Source: Candidatus Uhrbacteria bacterium
GTDB taxonomy: Bacteria > Patescibacteriota > Patescibacteriia > UBA9934 > GWF2-40-263
Assembly: GCA_003511125.1 (NCBI GenBank)
Contig: DOJV01000066.1
Coordinates: 1 to 26,999, forward strand
Direction of reading: 5' to 3'
DNA: 26,999 nt
In this document: positions 13,736 to 21,756 of the stretch, in pieces
Layout: each line of letters starts with the position of its first letter
How positions within the stretch are numbered: the stretch's first letter is position 1
Notes under the pieces: model-generated
Seen by the model: the letters and a program-made list of their open reading frames with translations, nothing else
Database searches by the model: none
What the model was told of the DNA's origin: nothing
Made by a program: the position numbers and the translations under genes

Positions 13736-14191
13736 ATGCAAATACCTTCATCTCTTCAACCCTTTCCAAAAAAAACTTTAATCGTGGTCACCAACAGCTA
13801 CAAAGCCAAACTTTTCGAAGCCGACGACCGTTTACTAAAAACCGCCGGTGAAGTTGATGTCACTTCGGATCTAATTCAAGATTCCGGCGAACGCGAAACC
13901 ATCAACCTTGGTGGTGGCGGCTTTGCTTCAAATGACGAAATCGGAGCTAAAAAAGAACATATTACCAAAGACCATTTTTACAACGCTCTTAACAAAGAAT
14001 TAATGCATCGCCTGCAAAACAACGAATTCGCGGCTTTGGTTTTTACTGTGCCCGGTGATTTAAAAAATGAATTAATGGAATCTCTCCACGGCCAACTTCT
14101 TAAAAAAACCGCACTGTTTATTCCAATGAATCTGATTAACGAGGAGCCGCTAGAAATAATTGCCGCAATTCAAGAAACACCAGACGAATAA
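13736..14191 (+). CDS. Host-attachment / bacterial eRF1-like family protein
   Basis: A 151-residue cytoplasmic-looking protein. The start at 13736 (MQIPSSLQPF) is preferred over the in-frame ATG at 13652 because a perfect TATAAT lies between them and the family fold begins at KKTLIVVTNSYKAKLFEAD. It resembles the proteins annotated as required for attachment to host cells (Host_attach, related to bacterial eRF1-like domains): a first strand with a short SYKAKLFE turn, a Gly-rich loop (NLGGGGFAS), a long helix (KDHFYNALNKELMHRLQ) and ALVFTVPGDL. Real function is not established for these proteins; some eRF1-like members are linked to ribosome rescue. A complex terminator follows immediately. 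Confidence 0.65.
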   Translation: MQIPSSLQPFPKKTLIVVTNSYKAKLFEADDRLLKTAGEVDVTSDLIQDSGERETINLGGGGFASNDEIGAKKEHITKDHFYNALNKELMHRLQNNEFAALVFTVPGDLKNELMESLHGQLLKKTALFIPMNLINEEPLEIIAAIQETPDE

Positions 14192-14264
14192 AAAAAACCG
14201 GAACCCACCGTATAATAGAGACGCCCTAACAGGGCGTCTCTACGTATACCCGTCCGGTTTTTTT
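14191..14264. terminator. Bidirectional terminator carrying an internal palindrome
   Basis: AAAAAAACCGGA (14191-14202) and TCCGGTTTTTTT (14253-14264) form a perfect 12-bp outer stem between two convergent genes. Its 50-base loop contains a second perfect stem, TAGAGACGCCCT/AGGGCGTCTCTA (14216-14227 with 14231-14242), flanked by GTATA/TATAC. The outer T-runs serve both strands. Confidence 0.88.
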
Positions 14265-17154
14265 ATTCGAACGGGTTCAAAACACCACCCGACGACCCGC
14301 TGGTTTCTTGACCAGATCCCTTGGGAGGAACCAAATAAACCATAGTACCGGGTGTTTCCAAGGTTTCTCCTGAACCAACAGCTGTGGCACTAATAACCCA
14401 GGTACCAGAAACCGGGAGTGTCCATGGAGTGGTAATAATTAAAGAAGAAATTGGAGAAATAGTGTTAATCAAAACCCGTTCGGCACTATTAACTTCTTCG
14501 GCATAAACATATACCGAATTGAAACTACTGGAATTTTCCAAAGACAGAGCTACTGTATAAGTTTCTTGAATACACTCAATTGTTTGACCGTTAATAGGAT
14601 CAACAATCGAGAAGCCGGAGGAAACGGCCTCGGCTGTTATTTTAATACCAATAGATTCAGAACCGGTATTATCAATATCGTCGTAGGCCACAACTTTTAT
14701 AGTGTGATAACCTCGATTAATTGTATTGGGGATGTTCGCGCTAATCTCGTAAGGAGCCTGATTGTCGCTATCCAAATAATAACCGTCAATATAAAACTCA
14801 ACTCGTCTAACTCCACGCGGAGCGGCGGCGTTTGCGGCGATGGTTATAGTTCTGGTATCAAAGGAGTCATTTTTTGAAGGCGACTCGATGGAAACTGTTG
14901 GAAAATTACTTGGAATATGGAGATCATCTTCTTCGGTTGGGACACTGCCTTGCTCGATCTGAATTCCGGTTGCAGCTTCTTGGTTTTCTAACCAGGTTTG
15001 TACAGCCGTTTCCCAGGCCAGAAACATTGGGTCGTCTTCGGGACTAGCGGGAATTTCACCGGCAGGTTCCTCTTTGTTAATGTAATAAAGAATATTGTGA
15101 TACTCGGCAAAAGTTTTGGTTTCCCGATAAGAAATTGGGGTGTAGGAGGTGGCTAGTTTCCCCGAGGCTTTGTCTAAAACCACTGTGGTTCCCGGCATCT
15201 GACCATCAAGAATTGCCTTGCCGGTAATTGGTATTTCCGGGGAATTAAAATTTTCCACTTCCTGTCCTTCCAAAGCGCGACGCATAAAAGCATTCCAAAT
15301 TGGCGCGGCAATTATTGATCCGTCGGCGCCCCGAGCCATATCTGAACCATCAGTGTTTCCGGCCCAAACCCCAGCAACCAAAGATGGGGTATAACCAATT
15401 GTCCAGGCATCGTTATAATCATTGGTTGTACCGGTCTTGGCCGCGGCCGGACGACTGGCTAAATTTAAATAATTGGTTTCACCAAAAACATAAGTTCTAG
15501 CCGCATTGTCCGACAAAACGTTTGAGGTGATTCTGGTAAAATTTGGTTCAATAACTTTTTTACCTTCAGTGTCTTTCCATTCATACAGAATATTACCATC
15601 GGGATCCTCTACTTTTAAAATGGCTGTGGTGTTTTTTTTAATCCCTTCATTAGCCAATACCCCAAAAGCTCCAACATGTTCTAAAAGTTTTACCTCGGCC
15701 CCACCAAGAACAATCGATAAACCAAAACGAGAACGATCGCTAAAAGAAGTATAACCCAAACTCTCGGCAAATTTTAGAGAATTTTCTACCCCAACCAAAT
15801 AAACCATTTTAACCGCCGGAATATTTAACGAACCTTGCAGGGCCTGTCTGACTGTTATCGGACCATGTTCAACAAGATCATAATTGTTTGGTGAGTAATC
15901 TCCGGTGACGGTTGAAAAATTGGTTTTTACGTCCCAAAGAATAGTATTAGGGGTGTAACCTTGAATAAAACCGGCGGTGTAAACAATCGGTTTAAAACTA
16001 GAGCCCGGCTGGCGCAAACTTAAAGCCACATTAACCTGACCATCAATATCGTCATCAAAATAATCTTTTGAACCGACCATAGCTAAAATCTGACTGGTTT
16101 TTGGATCTTCGGCCACCAAAGCGGCGTTATTAAAGTCATATCTTTCACCGCGAGTTTCCACACCGTTATTAACCTCTTCTTCGGCAATTTTTTGCAAATC
16201 ATAATCCAAAGTGGTGGTTACCTTAAGACCACCCTCTTCAACAGTTCTGGAATCAAGTTTTAATTCGTCTTCTAAAAGTTGCTTAATGTAAAAAACAAAA
16301 TGTGGGGCATCAATGTTGGAAACGGGGTTTTCGATTTTTATTTCTTCGGCTTTGGCCGAAGTTTTTTCATCTTCAGAAACAAAACCTAGCTCGGCCATGC
16401 TATCCAAAATCCAATCTCGCCGAGATAAAAGCAATTCCGGATTGTTTAACAAAGTTGTTGGCCTTTGAGGCAGGGCGGCGAGAACAGCGGCTTCGGATAA
16501 AGTTATGTCTTTTACCGACTTATTAAAATAACGCTGCGCGGCCGACTCGATTCCGTAGTTTGTAGAACCGTAAGGAATTTCATTAAAATAAATCTGTAAA
16601 ATTTCGTCTTTAGAATAACGTCTTTCAATCTCAACCGAAAGAATCAGTTCTTTTACCTTACGACTAATTTTTTTCTCGCCTGACAAAATAGCATTTTTAA
16701 CCAACTGTTGAGTTAGGGTCGAGCCACCGCCCGAGCCACCCAGTAAATTATTACGAATAGCTCTTAAAAAGCCCTTAATACTAAAACCATGGTGTTCACA
16801 AAACCCGCGGTCCTCGGCGGCAATACTGGCTTGGATGGCAATAAGAGGAATGCCATTGGTATCCAACTCCAAATCGGTATTATCCGGATCGTTACAAAAA
16901 TAAGACGCCAACTTAACCAAAGTACGATTTTCTTCGCCGTGAATTTCGTAAAGCAAATGTTCGCCGGTACGATCGTAAATTTTTGTGCTCTGACTAACCG
17001 AGCGGTCGGACAAAGTGTTGGGATCTGGTAAATCACGACTAATAAAAGCAAAGGCCCCTAAAACAAAAATCGAACCAGCCAATCCTAGGGCCAACCCAAG
17101 TAAAATTAAATTTTTAAAATTACCCGGGGTTAGTATTTTTCTTAAAAAAACCAT
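14263..17154 (-). CDS. Class A penicillin-binding protein (PBP1A-like)
   Basis: A bifunctional peptidoglycan synthase, 963 residues from the start used here (17154, preceded by CGAGG and seven bases). An in-frame ATG at 17202 adds 16 basic residues and has a -10 box close by, so it is also possible. One membrane anchor (about 13-38) is followed by the GT51 glycosyltransferase with catalytic Glu in AAEDRGF (about 114) and GGSTLTQQLVKN (144-154). The transpeptidase follows with SSFK (nucleophile Ser385), SLN (442-444) and KTG (573-575). The C-terminus is long: after about residue 730 come two Ig-like beta domains, the first with VRRVEFYIDGYYLDSD, and a Gly/Ser-rich tail. It builds the wall outside the cytoplasmic membrane. 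Confidence 0.95.
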   Translation of the reverse strand: MVFLRKILTPGNFKNLILLGLALGLAGSIFVLGAFAFISRDLPDPNTLSDRSVSQSTKIYDRTGEHLLYEIHGEENRTLVKLASYFCNDPDNTDLELDTNGIPLIAIQASIAAEDRGFCEHHGFSIKGFLRAIRNNLLGGSGGGSTLTQQLVKNAILSGEKKISRKVKELILSVEIERRYSKDEILQIYFNEIPYGSTNYGIESAAQRYFNKSVKDITLSEAAVLAALPQRPTTLLNNPELLLSRRDWILDSMAELGFVSEDEKTSAKAEEIKIENPVSNIDAPHFVFYIKQLLEDELKLDSRTVEEGGLKVTTTLDYDLQKIAEEEVNNGVETRGERYDFNNAALVAEDPKTSQILAMVGSKDYFDDDIDGQVNVALSLRQPGSSFKPIVYTAGFIQGYTPNTILWDVKTNFSTVTGDYSPNNYDLVEHGPITVRQALQGSLNIPAVKMVYLVGVENSLKFAESLGYTSFSDRSRFGLSIVLGGAEVKLLEHVGAFGVLANEGIKKNTTAILKVEDPDGNILYEWKDTEGKKVIEPNFTRITSNVLSDNAARTYVFGETNYLNLASRPAAAKTGTTNDYNDAWTIGYTPSLVAGVWAGNTDGSDMARGADGSIIAAPIWNAFMRRALEGQEVENFNSPEIPITGKAILDGQMPGTTVVLDKASGKLATSYTPISYRETKTFAEYHNILYYINKEEPAGEIPASPEDDPMFLAWETAVQTWLENQEAATGIQIEQGSVPTEEDDLHIPSNFPTVSIESPSKNDSFDTRTITIAANAAAPRGVRRVEFYIDGYYLDSDNQAPYEISANIPNTINRGYHTIKVVAYDDIDNTGSESIGIKITAEAVSSGFSIVDPINGQTIECIQETYTVALSLENSSSFNSVYVYAEEVNSAERVLINTISPISSLIITTPWTLPVSGTWVISATAVGSGETLETPGTMVYLVPPKGSGQETSGSSGGVLNPFE

Positions 17155-17209
17155 TTTTTTACCTCGAAAATTAGATCGACGGTGAAGGTATTGGGAAGTC
17201 ATAGTTAAG

Positions 17210-17241
17210 AATATAATACTGTTTTTTTTAAAAATAGTCCA
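17210..17241 (-). promoter_or_regulatory. Probable promoter of the PBP gene
   Basis: On the minus strand TGGACT, 17 bases and TATTAT, overlapping TATATT. Predicted transcription start is within five bases of the upstream ATG at 17202, about 50 bases before the ATG at 17154. Confidence 0.45.
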
Positions 17242-17284
17242 CAGGGGATTTGGGCTCTATTTGGCAGTTTTTACGATTTTATCA

Positions 17285-17313
17285 TTGACTAAAGGGCAAA
17301 AATATGCTATACT
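17285..17313 (+). promoter_or_regulatory. Sigma-70 promoter of the 3D-domain gene
   Basis: TTGACT (17285-17290), a 17-base spacer and TATACT (17308-17313). With the AGGGAG Shine-Dalgarno at 17331-17336 this is the clearest complete start region in the AT-rich part of the window. Confidence 0.85.
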
Positions 17314-17344
17314 GTTAACGCTTCCTGAATAGGGAGTTTTTATT

Positions 17345-17872
17345 ATGAACAAACTTTTTAAGAACAAAAAACAACATTTATCACGATCGGTTGAAGTAAT
17401 TCTAATCCTTCTGATGGTGGTTTTTGGTAGTTATATTATTACTCCAAGAAACGCCGTGGCCGCCTTTTCTTTTGACTTGTTTCCCACAAATCTTCAAGGC
17501 TTAGAATTAAAATTATCCAACGAAGCCCAAAACAATAATTTAAAATCTTTTGGACAACTTCCGTTGTCTTCTGACGGTCAGCCAATTAGAACCCTAACTG
17601 TTCCGATTACAGCCTACTCAAGTGAGGTTGGCCAAACCGACTCTACCCCTTTCATCACTGCTTCTGGCACCACTGTGCGCCGTGGAGTAATTGCCGCCAA
17701 CTTTTTACCTATTGGCACCACTGTTCGTATCCCCGAGCTTTACGGCAAGGAAATTTTTATTGTCGAAGATCGGATGAACGCCCGTTATGATAAACGGGTT
17801 GATATCTGGATGGAAGAAACCGCCGATGCCAAAAATTTTGGCATCCATTGGACAACCATCGAAGTTTTTTAG
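17345..17872 (+). CDS. 3D-domain (MltA/RlpA-like fold) cell wall protein
   Basis: A 175-residue exported protein. Residues 1-40 form a basic start plus hydrophobic signal or anchor (VILILLMVVFGSYIITP). From about residue 80 comes a 3D domain: VPITAYSSEVGQTDSTPFI, then ASGTTVRRGVIAANFLPIGT, and the aspartate-rich end EDRMNARYDKRVDIWM that gives the family its name (three conserved Asp). These double-psi barrel domains are found in lytic transglycosylases and resuscitation-type wall enzymes. A consensus promoter and AGGGAG Shine-Dalgarno lie upstream. It is divergent from the penicillin-binding protein, so both wall genes share one intergenic region. Confidence 0.87.
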   Translation: MNKLFKNKKQHLSRSVEVILILLMVVFGSYIITPRNAVAAFSFDLFPTNLQGLELKLSNEAQNNNLKSFGQLPLSSDGQPIRTLTVPITAYSSEVGQTDSTPFITASGTTVRRGVIAANFLPIGTTVRIPELYGKEIFIVEDRMNARYDKRVDIWMEETADAKNFGIHWTTIEVF

Positions 17873-17900
17873 TATTATAGGGGTCGTTGAATACGACCAC

Positions 17901-17975
17901 GGCCTGGTAGCCAAGTGGTAAGGCAAGGGTCTGCAAAACCCTTATTCGTGGGTTCGATCCCCGCCCAGGCCTCCA
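17901..17975 (+). tRNA. tRNA-Cys (GCA)
   Basis: A full cloverleaf: acceptor stem GGCCTGG/CCAGGCC, anticodon stem-loop GGGTCTGCAAAACCC with anticodon GCA, and T-loop TTCGATC. The discriminator base is T, as usual for tRNA-Cys, and the 3' CCA is encoded (17973-17975). A terminator follows. Confidence 0.97.
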
Positions 17976-17990
17976 ATCAAAAAAAATAAA

Positions 17991-18018
17991 AAAAGACGAG
18001 TTATCTCGTCTTTTTTTT
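17991..18018. terminator. Bidirectional terminator after tRNA-Cys
   Basis: AAAAGACGAG and CTCGTCTTTT pair around a TTAT loop, with eight T on the plus side and an A-rich left side giving U-runs for the minus strand. It serves both the tRNA and the convergent UPF0462-like gene. Confidence 0.92.
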
Positions 18019-18565
18019 ATTCTTCAAGTTTAGCAAAAGGAAAGGATTCTGGTTGGTGGAGGTTAGGTTCCGGACCAACAAGGGGGTGATAGGCCAAAAT
18101 TTGATTTCCGACGGTGAAAAAGGCGTTTAGGGCCCTTAGATTGGTTGGAAAAAGCTCGAAAGGAATAACTAAATCATTTACAGTCCTTCCATCTTTAAAC
18201 ACTTGATGGCTGGTTTTAAAATTACTGTCAGAAAAATTAGCCACTTCCTCGAGCGGTTTATCAAAACCTAAAACTAAATATTGGCCACCAATACCAAGTT
18301 TGACTTCTAAATACTGTCCGCTTTCTTCGACAAAAAAAACACAAATTTTTTCAAAAGCATCAATATTCTCTAATCTTGTTCCTGGCAAAACTTCGGGATT
18401 TTTGTAACCTGGTAGTGGTGGTGTGGTGGAACGAATTAGAATTCCTTCGTCTGTTTGTTGAATTTCAACAAATGCTAAAAGCCGGGAATCAGGAGAACAT
18501 TTCCCGTTCCAAAGTCGACCCACCGACAACCCAAGAAATTTTGGAGTTTTTGGAATAATCAACAT
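18017..18565 (-). CDS. UPF0462 (C4orf33-like) family protein
   Basis: A 182-residue protein without signal peptide. From memory it resembles the UPF0462 family known from animal C4orf33: an N-terminal LWNGKCSPDSRLLAFVEIQ, the central EESGQYLEVKLGIGGQYLVL, and the C-terminal IPFELFPTNLRALNAFFTVG followed by LAYHPLVGPEPNLHQPESF with a final FAKL. The fold is expected to be beta-sandwich, like family 9 carbohydrate-binding modules. No catalytic residues can be named. The start at 18565 lies eight bases after the dnaN stop, so it is probably co-transcribed with dnaN. The family call needs a profile search, and function is unknown. Confidence 0.6.
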   Translation of the reverse strand: MLIIPKTPKFLGLSVGRLWNGKCSPDSRLLAFVEIQQTDEGILIRSTTPPLPGYKNPEVLPGTRLENIDAFEKICVFFVEESGQYLEVKLGIGGQYLVLGFDKPLEEVANFSDSNFKTSHQVFKDGRTVNDLVIPFELFPTNLRALNAFFTVGNQILAYHPLVGPEPNLHQPESFPFAKLEE

Positions 18566-18573
18566 AGGCTTTT

Positions 18574-19695
18574 TTATTGCCTAATAGGCATAACAATATA
18601 AAGATGTTGATCTTCGCTACCAACCGGATGAATCATACAAGGGTTGGCGCCGTCGATCATTTGAAAAACCACGCTTTCTGTTGTCATGGAATTTAAACCG
18701 TCTAAAAGATAACGAAAATTTAAAGTAACTGAATTTTCCAGACCGTTAACTTCGGCTTTGGCTACGGCGGTGTTTTCGCCTCTGGTAGCATCGGCGGCGG
18801 CGGCACTAAAGGTTCCGGCGGGATCAAATTTAACAGTAACGTCAAACAAACCAGAACGAGAGAAAAGACTGGCGGTTTTTACGGCATTTATAAAATCGTT
18901 TCGATCTAGTTTTGATTCGGTTTGAAAAGATTTGGGAACAATTTGTTGATAGTCAGGAAAAGAGCCCTCGATGGTCCGAGATATAATTTCCACTAAGCCG
19001 TAAGTAAAAACCACTTGATTATCAGAAAGACTAATTTGAACACCGCTCGGAGAATCGGAGGTCTCTTTAAAAATTGAAAGAATTCTGTTTACCTCGATTA
19101 TAGTTCTAGAAGGAATAATAATAGTTGTTTCTCCGAAATTTTCTGATGAAACTTTTATTTTTCTTTCAGCTAGACGATAAGAATCAGTGGCGGCTATTAT
19201 TAATTCATTATTATTAAATTTAAGTAAAACCCCGGAAAGCTCTGGCCTTGATTCATTACTGGCCACGGCAAAAACCACTTGAGACAAAGCTTCCCTAAAA
19301 TTATTTACCGGTAAAAGATAAATTTTATTGGAATTAACCGAAGGAACTAAAGGGAAATCAGATGAGATTAATCCATTAATTTTTGTTTTATAATCACCGG
19401 CTTCCACTACCAGTGTTTGATCTTGATTAAAAAGATCCACCTTTTCTTCTTTTAAAAGAGAAATATAATCATAAAATAATTTAGAAGGAATAGTTAGTTC
19501 ACCTTCTTCTTCAACTTTACCTCTTACTAAACAACTGACAGCTATTTCAAGATTAGTGGATGTAAAACGAATATTTCCGTTTTTTGCCACCATTAAAACA
19601 TTATTCAAAATTGGTAGTTGAATATTTTTAGTTGATAGATGACTTGTAATAGACAATCCCATCTGTAAATTATTTTTAGTACAGGACACTTTCAT
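18574..19695 (-). CDS. dnaN: DNA polymerase III beta subunit (sliding clamp)
   Basis: A 373-residue clamp that encircles DNA and tethers the replicative polymerase. Family marks are MKVSCTKNNLQMGLSITSHL at the start, LPILNNVLMVAKNGNIRFTSTNLEIAV (residues 28-54), the mid-protein SRPELSGVLLKFNNNELIIAATDSYRLA (first half-domain junction) and the C-terminal MTTESVVFQMIDGANPCMIHPV with ending YIVMPIRQ; the final M-P-[IV/M]-R is the family signature. Length is normal. It lies downstream of dnaA with a 261-base gap that holds the candidate origin. A TATAAT box ends 11 bases before the ATG, so the message is nearly leaderless. Confidence 0.97.
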   Translation of the reverse strand: MKVSCTKNNLQMGLSITSHLSTKNIQLPILNNVLMVAKNGNIRFTSTNLEIAVSCLVRGKVEEEGELTIPSKLFYDYISLLKEEKVDLFNQDQTLVVEAGDYKTKINGLISSDFPLVPSVNSNKIYLLPVNNFREALSQVVFAVASNESRPELSGVLLKFNNNELIIAATDSYRLAERKIKVSSENFGETTIIIPSRTIIEVNRILSIFKETSDSPSGVQISLSDNQVVFTYGLVEIISRTIEGSFPDYQQIVPKSFQTESKLDRNDFINAVKTASLFSRSGLFDVTVKFDPAGTFSAAAADATRGENTAVAKAEVNGLENSVTLNFRYLLDGLNSMTTESVVFQMIDGANPCMIHPVGSEDQHLYIVMPIRQ

Positions 19696-19698
19696 AAT

Positions 19699-19769
19699 CG
19701 GTTACTATTATATTTTTTTAAATATATTAAGTTAGTAATAATAATAAGGGGTGTGGATGAAGTGGAAAA
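19699..19769. other. oriC: Candidate oriC unwinding element (DnaA boxes, trios, AT-rich DUE)
   Basis: On the minus strand, two DnaA-box-like 9-mers, TTTTCCACT and TCATCCACA (plus 19761-19769 and 19752-19760), are followed by CCCC, then a run of triplets TTATTATTATTACTA (19733-19747) and a long A/T-only stretch (about 19707-19730). This order (boxes, GC cluster, DnaA-trios, AT-rich region) matches the basal unwinding system described in Bacillus subtilis. It sits between dnaA and dnaN. Confidence 0.75.
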
Positions 19770-19956
19770 GTCGTTTTTAGAACTAATCAAAGCGGTGTTT
19801 CTTTTGGAGTGTCTGTGTGTAAGGCATGGTGGTTGGCTGGGATACTTTGGGATTAAATTTGAGGGGGTTTTTTAAACCCATTTTTAACCCACTTTTTACA
19901 CTGTTTAATCAACAGATCTGATCACTTGCTCCAAGAGACTTTTCCCCAGATTATAC

Positions 19957-21360
19957 TCAGGAATACATTCTTTGTTTGATGAGTTCTACGTCTTGTTGGA
20001 GTTTTTCGTCTATGGCGATTTGGTTAGAAATCTTTTCGTAGGCGTGCATGGCTGTGGTGTGGTCGCGGCCACCTAATTCATTGCCGATAGAAGGAAAACT
20101 AGATTTCATTTCCTCGCGCATAATATACATTATTATTTGTCTAGGGAAAGCTAAACGTTTTTCGCGGCTCTTACCAAGCAAGTCGTCGATTTGCAATTCA
20201 AAATAACCAGCCACAAGTTGGATTAGGTGGCGGGGGGTAACCGATTTTTTGTTTTTGGTTGGTTGGAAGCTGACCAGGATTGGTTTAACAGTTTCGATGG
20301 AAGGAGTTATGTTCTTAAATTGATGGAGAGCAATAATTTTATTCAAAGCACCTTCTAATTCACGAACATTGCTTTGGACAACTGTTCCAATGTGGTGCAA
20401 AATATCTTGTTCTAATAAATAGTTTTTTTCACGGCATTTGGCTTGTAAAATAGCGATTCTGGTTTCAAAATCAGGGCTACCAATGTCGGCCATCATGCCC
20501 CATTCAAAACGTGAAGACAAACGTTGTTCAAGGTCGGGGATAGCTTTTGGTGGGCGGTCAGAGGTTAGAATTATTTGCTTGTTGTTTTGGTGAAGAGCAT
20601 TAAAAGTGTGGAAAAATTCTTCCTGAGTTCCTTCTTTACCGGTTATGAATTGGATATCGTCGATTAAAAGAACATCCACAGTGCGATAAAGTTCTTTGAA
20701 TTCACGAGTTCGATTGGTTCTAATGGCGTAGATATAATCGTTGGTGAATTTTTCGCTGGTGACGTAAAGTATTTTGGCTTTGGGGTTTTGTTTGGCGATT
20801 TCGTTACCAACAGCCTGGAGTAAATGAGTTTTGCCCAAACCGACTCCACCATAAAGGAAAAGTGGGTTATAGACACCACCTGGTTGGCTGGCTACAGCCT
20901 GGGCTGCGGCGTGAGCCAATTCGTTTTGTTTACCGACAATAAAATTTGAAAAAGCGTATTTGGTGTTTAAAGAGACCTCGATGGTTTCTTGTCGGTGTTG
21001 GGCCAAGGTGGATTGAGGGGATGGATAATAAGTTTGTTGGGAAGTTGGTGGAATTTCGTTGATAATTTCCTCTATTTCTATTGGATCAATAGAAACCGGG
21101 AGTCCGGGTTTGGTTTCAACTTTGTAGATAACGTTTTTGATTCTAGAGTTGCTGGCAAAAGTTTGGATTAGGTTGTGGATTTCTTTGTGGTATTTTTTTT
21201 CCAACCAAGTTTTGGTGAAAGTGTTTGGTACGCCGATAACTACTTCGTTTTCGTTAAAAGTAGCAACAAAAGTTTGCTTAAACCAAGTGGTAAAATTGGC
21301 TTTACTTAGCTTTAATTCTAATTCTCCAAGAACAGCTTGCCAAAGTTCGTTGGTATTCAT
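19957..21360 (-). CDS. dnaA: Chromosomal replication initiator DnaA
   Basis: A 467-residue AAA+ ATPase that binds oriC and opens it. The start at 21360 (MNTNELWQAVLGELELKLSK) matches the family N-terminal domain; the longer reading to 21588 runs through the upstream regulatory DNA. Domain I covers about 1-85 (with TWFKQTF). Domain III has FIVGKQNELAHAAAQAV near 142, Walker A GGVGLGKTHLL near 172 and Walker B VLLIDDIQF near 235. Domain IV ends with the DNA-binding signature GGRDHTTAMHAYEKI near 436. No Shine-Dalgarno precedes the ATG. Box-like sequences lie both upstream and downstream of the gene, so autoregulation is likely. Confidence 0.97.
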   Translation of the reverse strand: MNTNELWQAVLGELELKLSKANFTTWFKQTFVATFNENEVVIGVPNTFTKTWLEKKYHKEIHNLIQTFASNSRIKNVIYKVETKPGLPVSIDPIEIEEIINEIPPTSQQTYYPSPQSTLAQHRQETIEVSLNTKYAFSNFIVGKQNELAHAAAQAVASQPGGVYNPLFLYGGVGLGKTHLLQAVGNEIAKQNPKAKILYVTSEKFTNDYIYAIRTNRTREFKELYRTVDVLLIDDIQFITGKEGTQEEFFHTFNALHQNNKQIILTSDRPPKAIPDLEQRLSSRFEWGMMADIGSPDFETRIAILQAKCREKNYLLEQDILHHIGTVVQSNVRELEGALNKIIALHQFKNITPSIETVKPILVSFQPTKNKKSVTPRHLIQLVAGYFELQIDDLLGKSREKRLAFPRQIIMYIMREEMKSSFPSIGNELGGRDHTTAMHAYEKISNQIAIDEKLQQDVELIKQRMYS

Positions 21361-21431
21361 AGGGAGCATGGGGCCCAAGGGGCCGTAAAGTACTAAAAAC
21401 GAAGAGTTTGTTTGGTACGCATTATAGTTTA

Positions 21432-21495
21432 CCACTTGTCCACAGGGGGGCAAGTGGGGGAACGGTGGGTACAGCAGTTGATAAGCTGTGGAAAG
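21432..21495. promoter_or_regulatory. DnaA-box cluster upstream of dnaA
   Basis: Within the dnaA-rpmH gap are TTGTCCACA (21436-21444, one mismatch to TTATCCACA), an inverted TTATCAACT (21476-21484) and an inverted CTTTCCACA (21487-21495). A stem CCACTTG/CAAGTGG (21432-21438 with 21451-21457) places the first box partly in its loop. This could be a second origin cluster or a dnaA operator. Confidence 0.6.
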
Positions 21496-21537
21496 TGTGG
21501 TAATAATATACACATCTTTGAAACTTAAGGAAAATTT

Positions 21538-21690
21538 ATGCCAAAACGCACTTATCAACCAAAAAAACGCCGAAAAGTTAAAGTTCATGGTTTTCGTACC
21601 AGAATGAAGACCGCCGATGGGCGCAATACTTTAAAGCGACGTATGAAAAGAGGTCGCAAGAGCCTTACGGTTAAGATCACCAAGAAATAA
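21538..21690 (+). CDS. rpmH: 50S ribosomal protein L34
   Basis: A 50-residue highly basic ribosomal protein. The sequence opens [19 protein letters not shown] and continues [20 protein letters not shown], the L34 signature. Length is slightly above the usual 44-47 because of the added [14 protein letters not shown] end. AAGGA lies eight bases before the ATG. It is divergent from dnaA and is followed by rnpA, the universal order near bacterial origins. A possible promoter, TTGATA at 21478-21483 with a weak -10 17 bases later, overlaps the DnaA boxes. Confidence 0.97.
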   Translation: MPKRTYQPKKRRKVKVHGFRTRMKTADGRNTLKRRMKRGRKSLTVKITKK

Positions 21691-21720
21691 TTGTCCCCAG
21701 ACACGGATAAATTATTGGGT

Positions 21721-21749
21721 TATAATGAAAGCAGGGGTTAATCCCCTGC
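21721..21749 (+). promoter_or_regulatory. rnpA promoter box and leader hairpin
   Basis: A perfect TATAAT (21721-21726) precedes a stem AGCAGGGG/CCCCTGCT (21729-21736 with 21742-21749) that ends seven bases before the rnpA ATG. The hairpin occupies the place where a ribosome binding site would be expected, so it could lower or regulate rnpA translation. Confidence 0.6.
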
Positions 21750-21756
21750 TCTTCGT

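Noticed and set aside
21361..21588. Longer DnaA start
   Set aside because: The added residues cross rpmH leader DNA and DnaA boxes; the family N-terminus begins at 21360.
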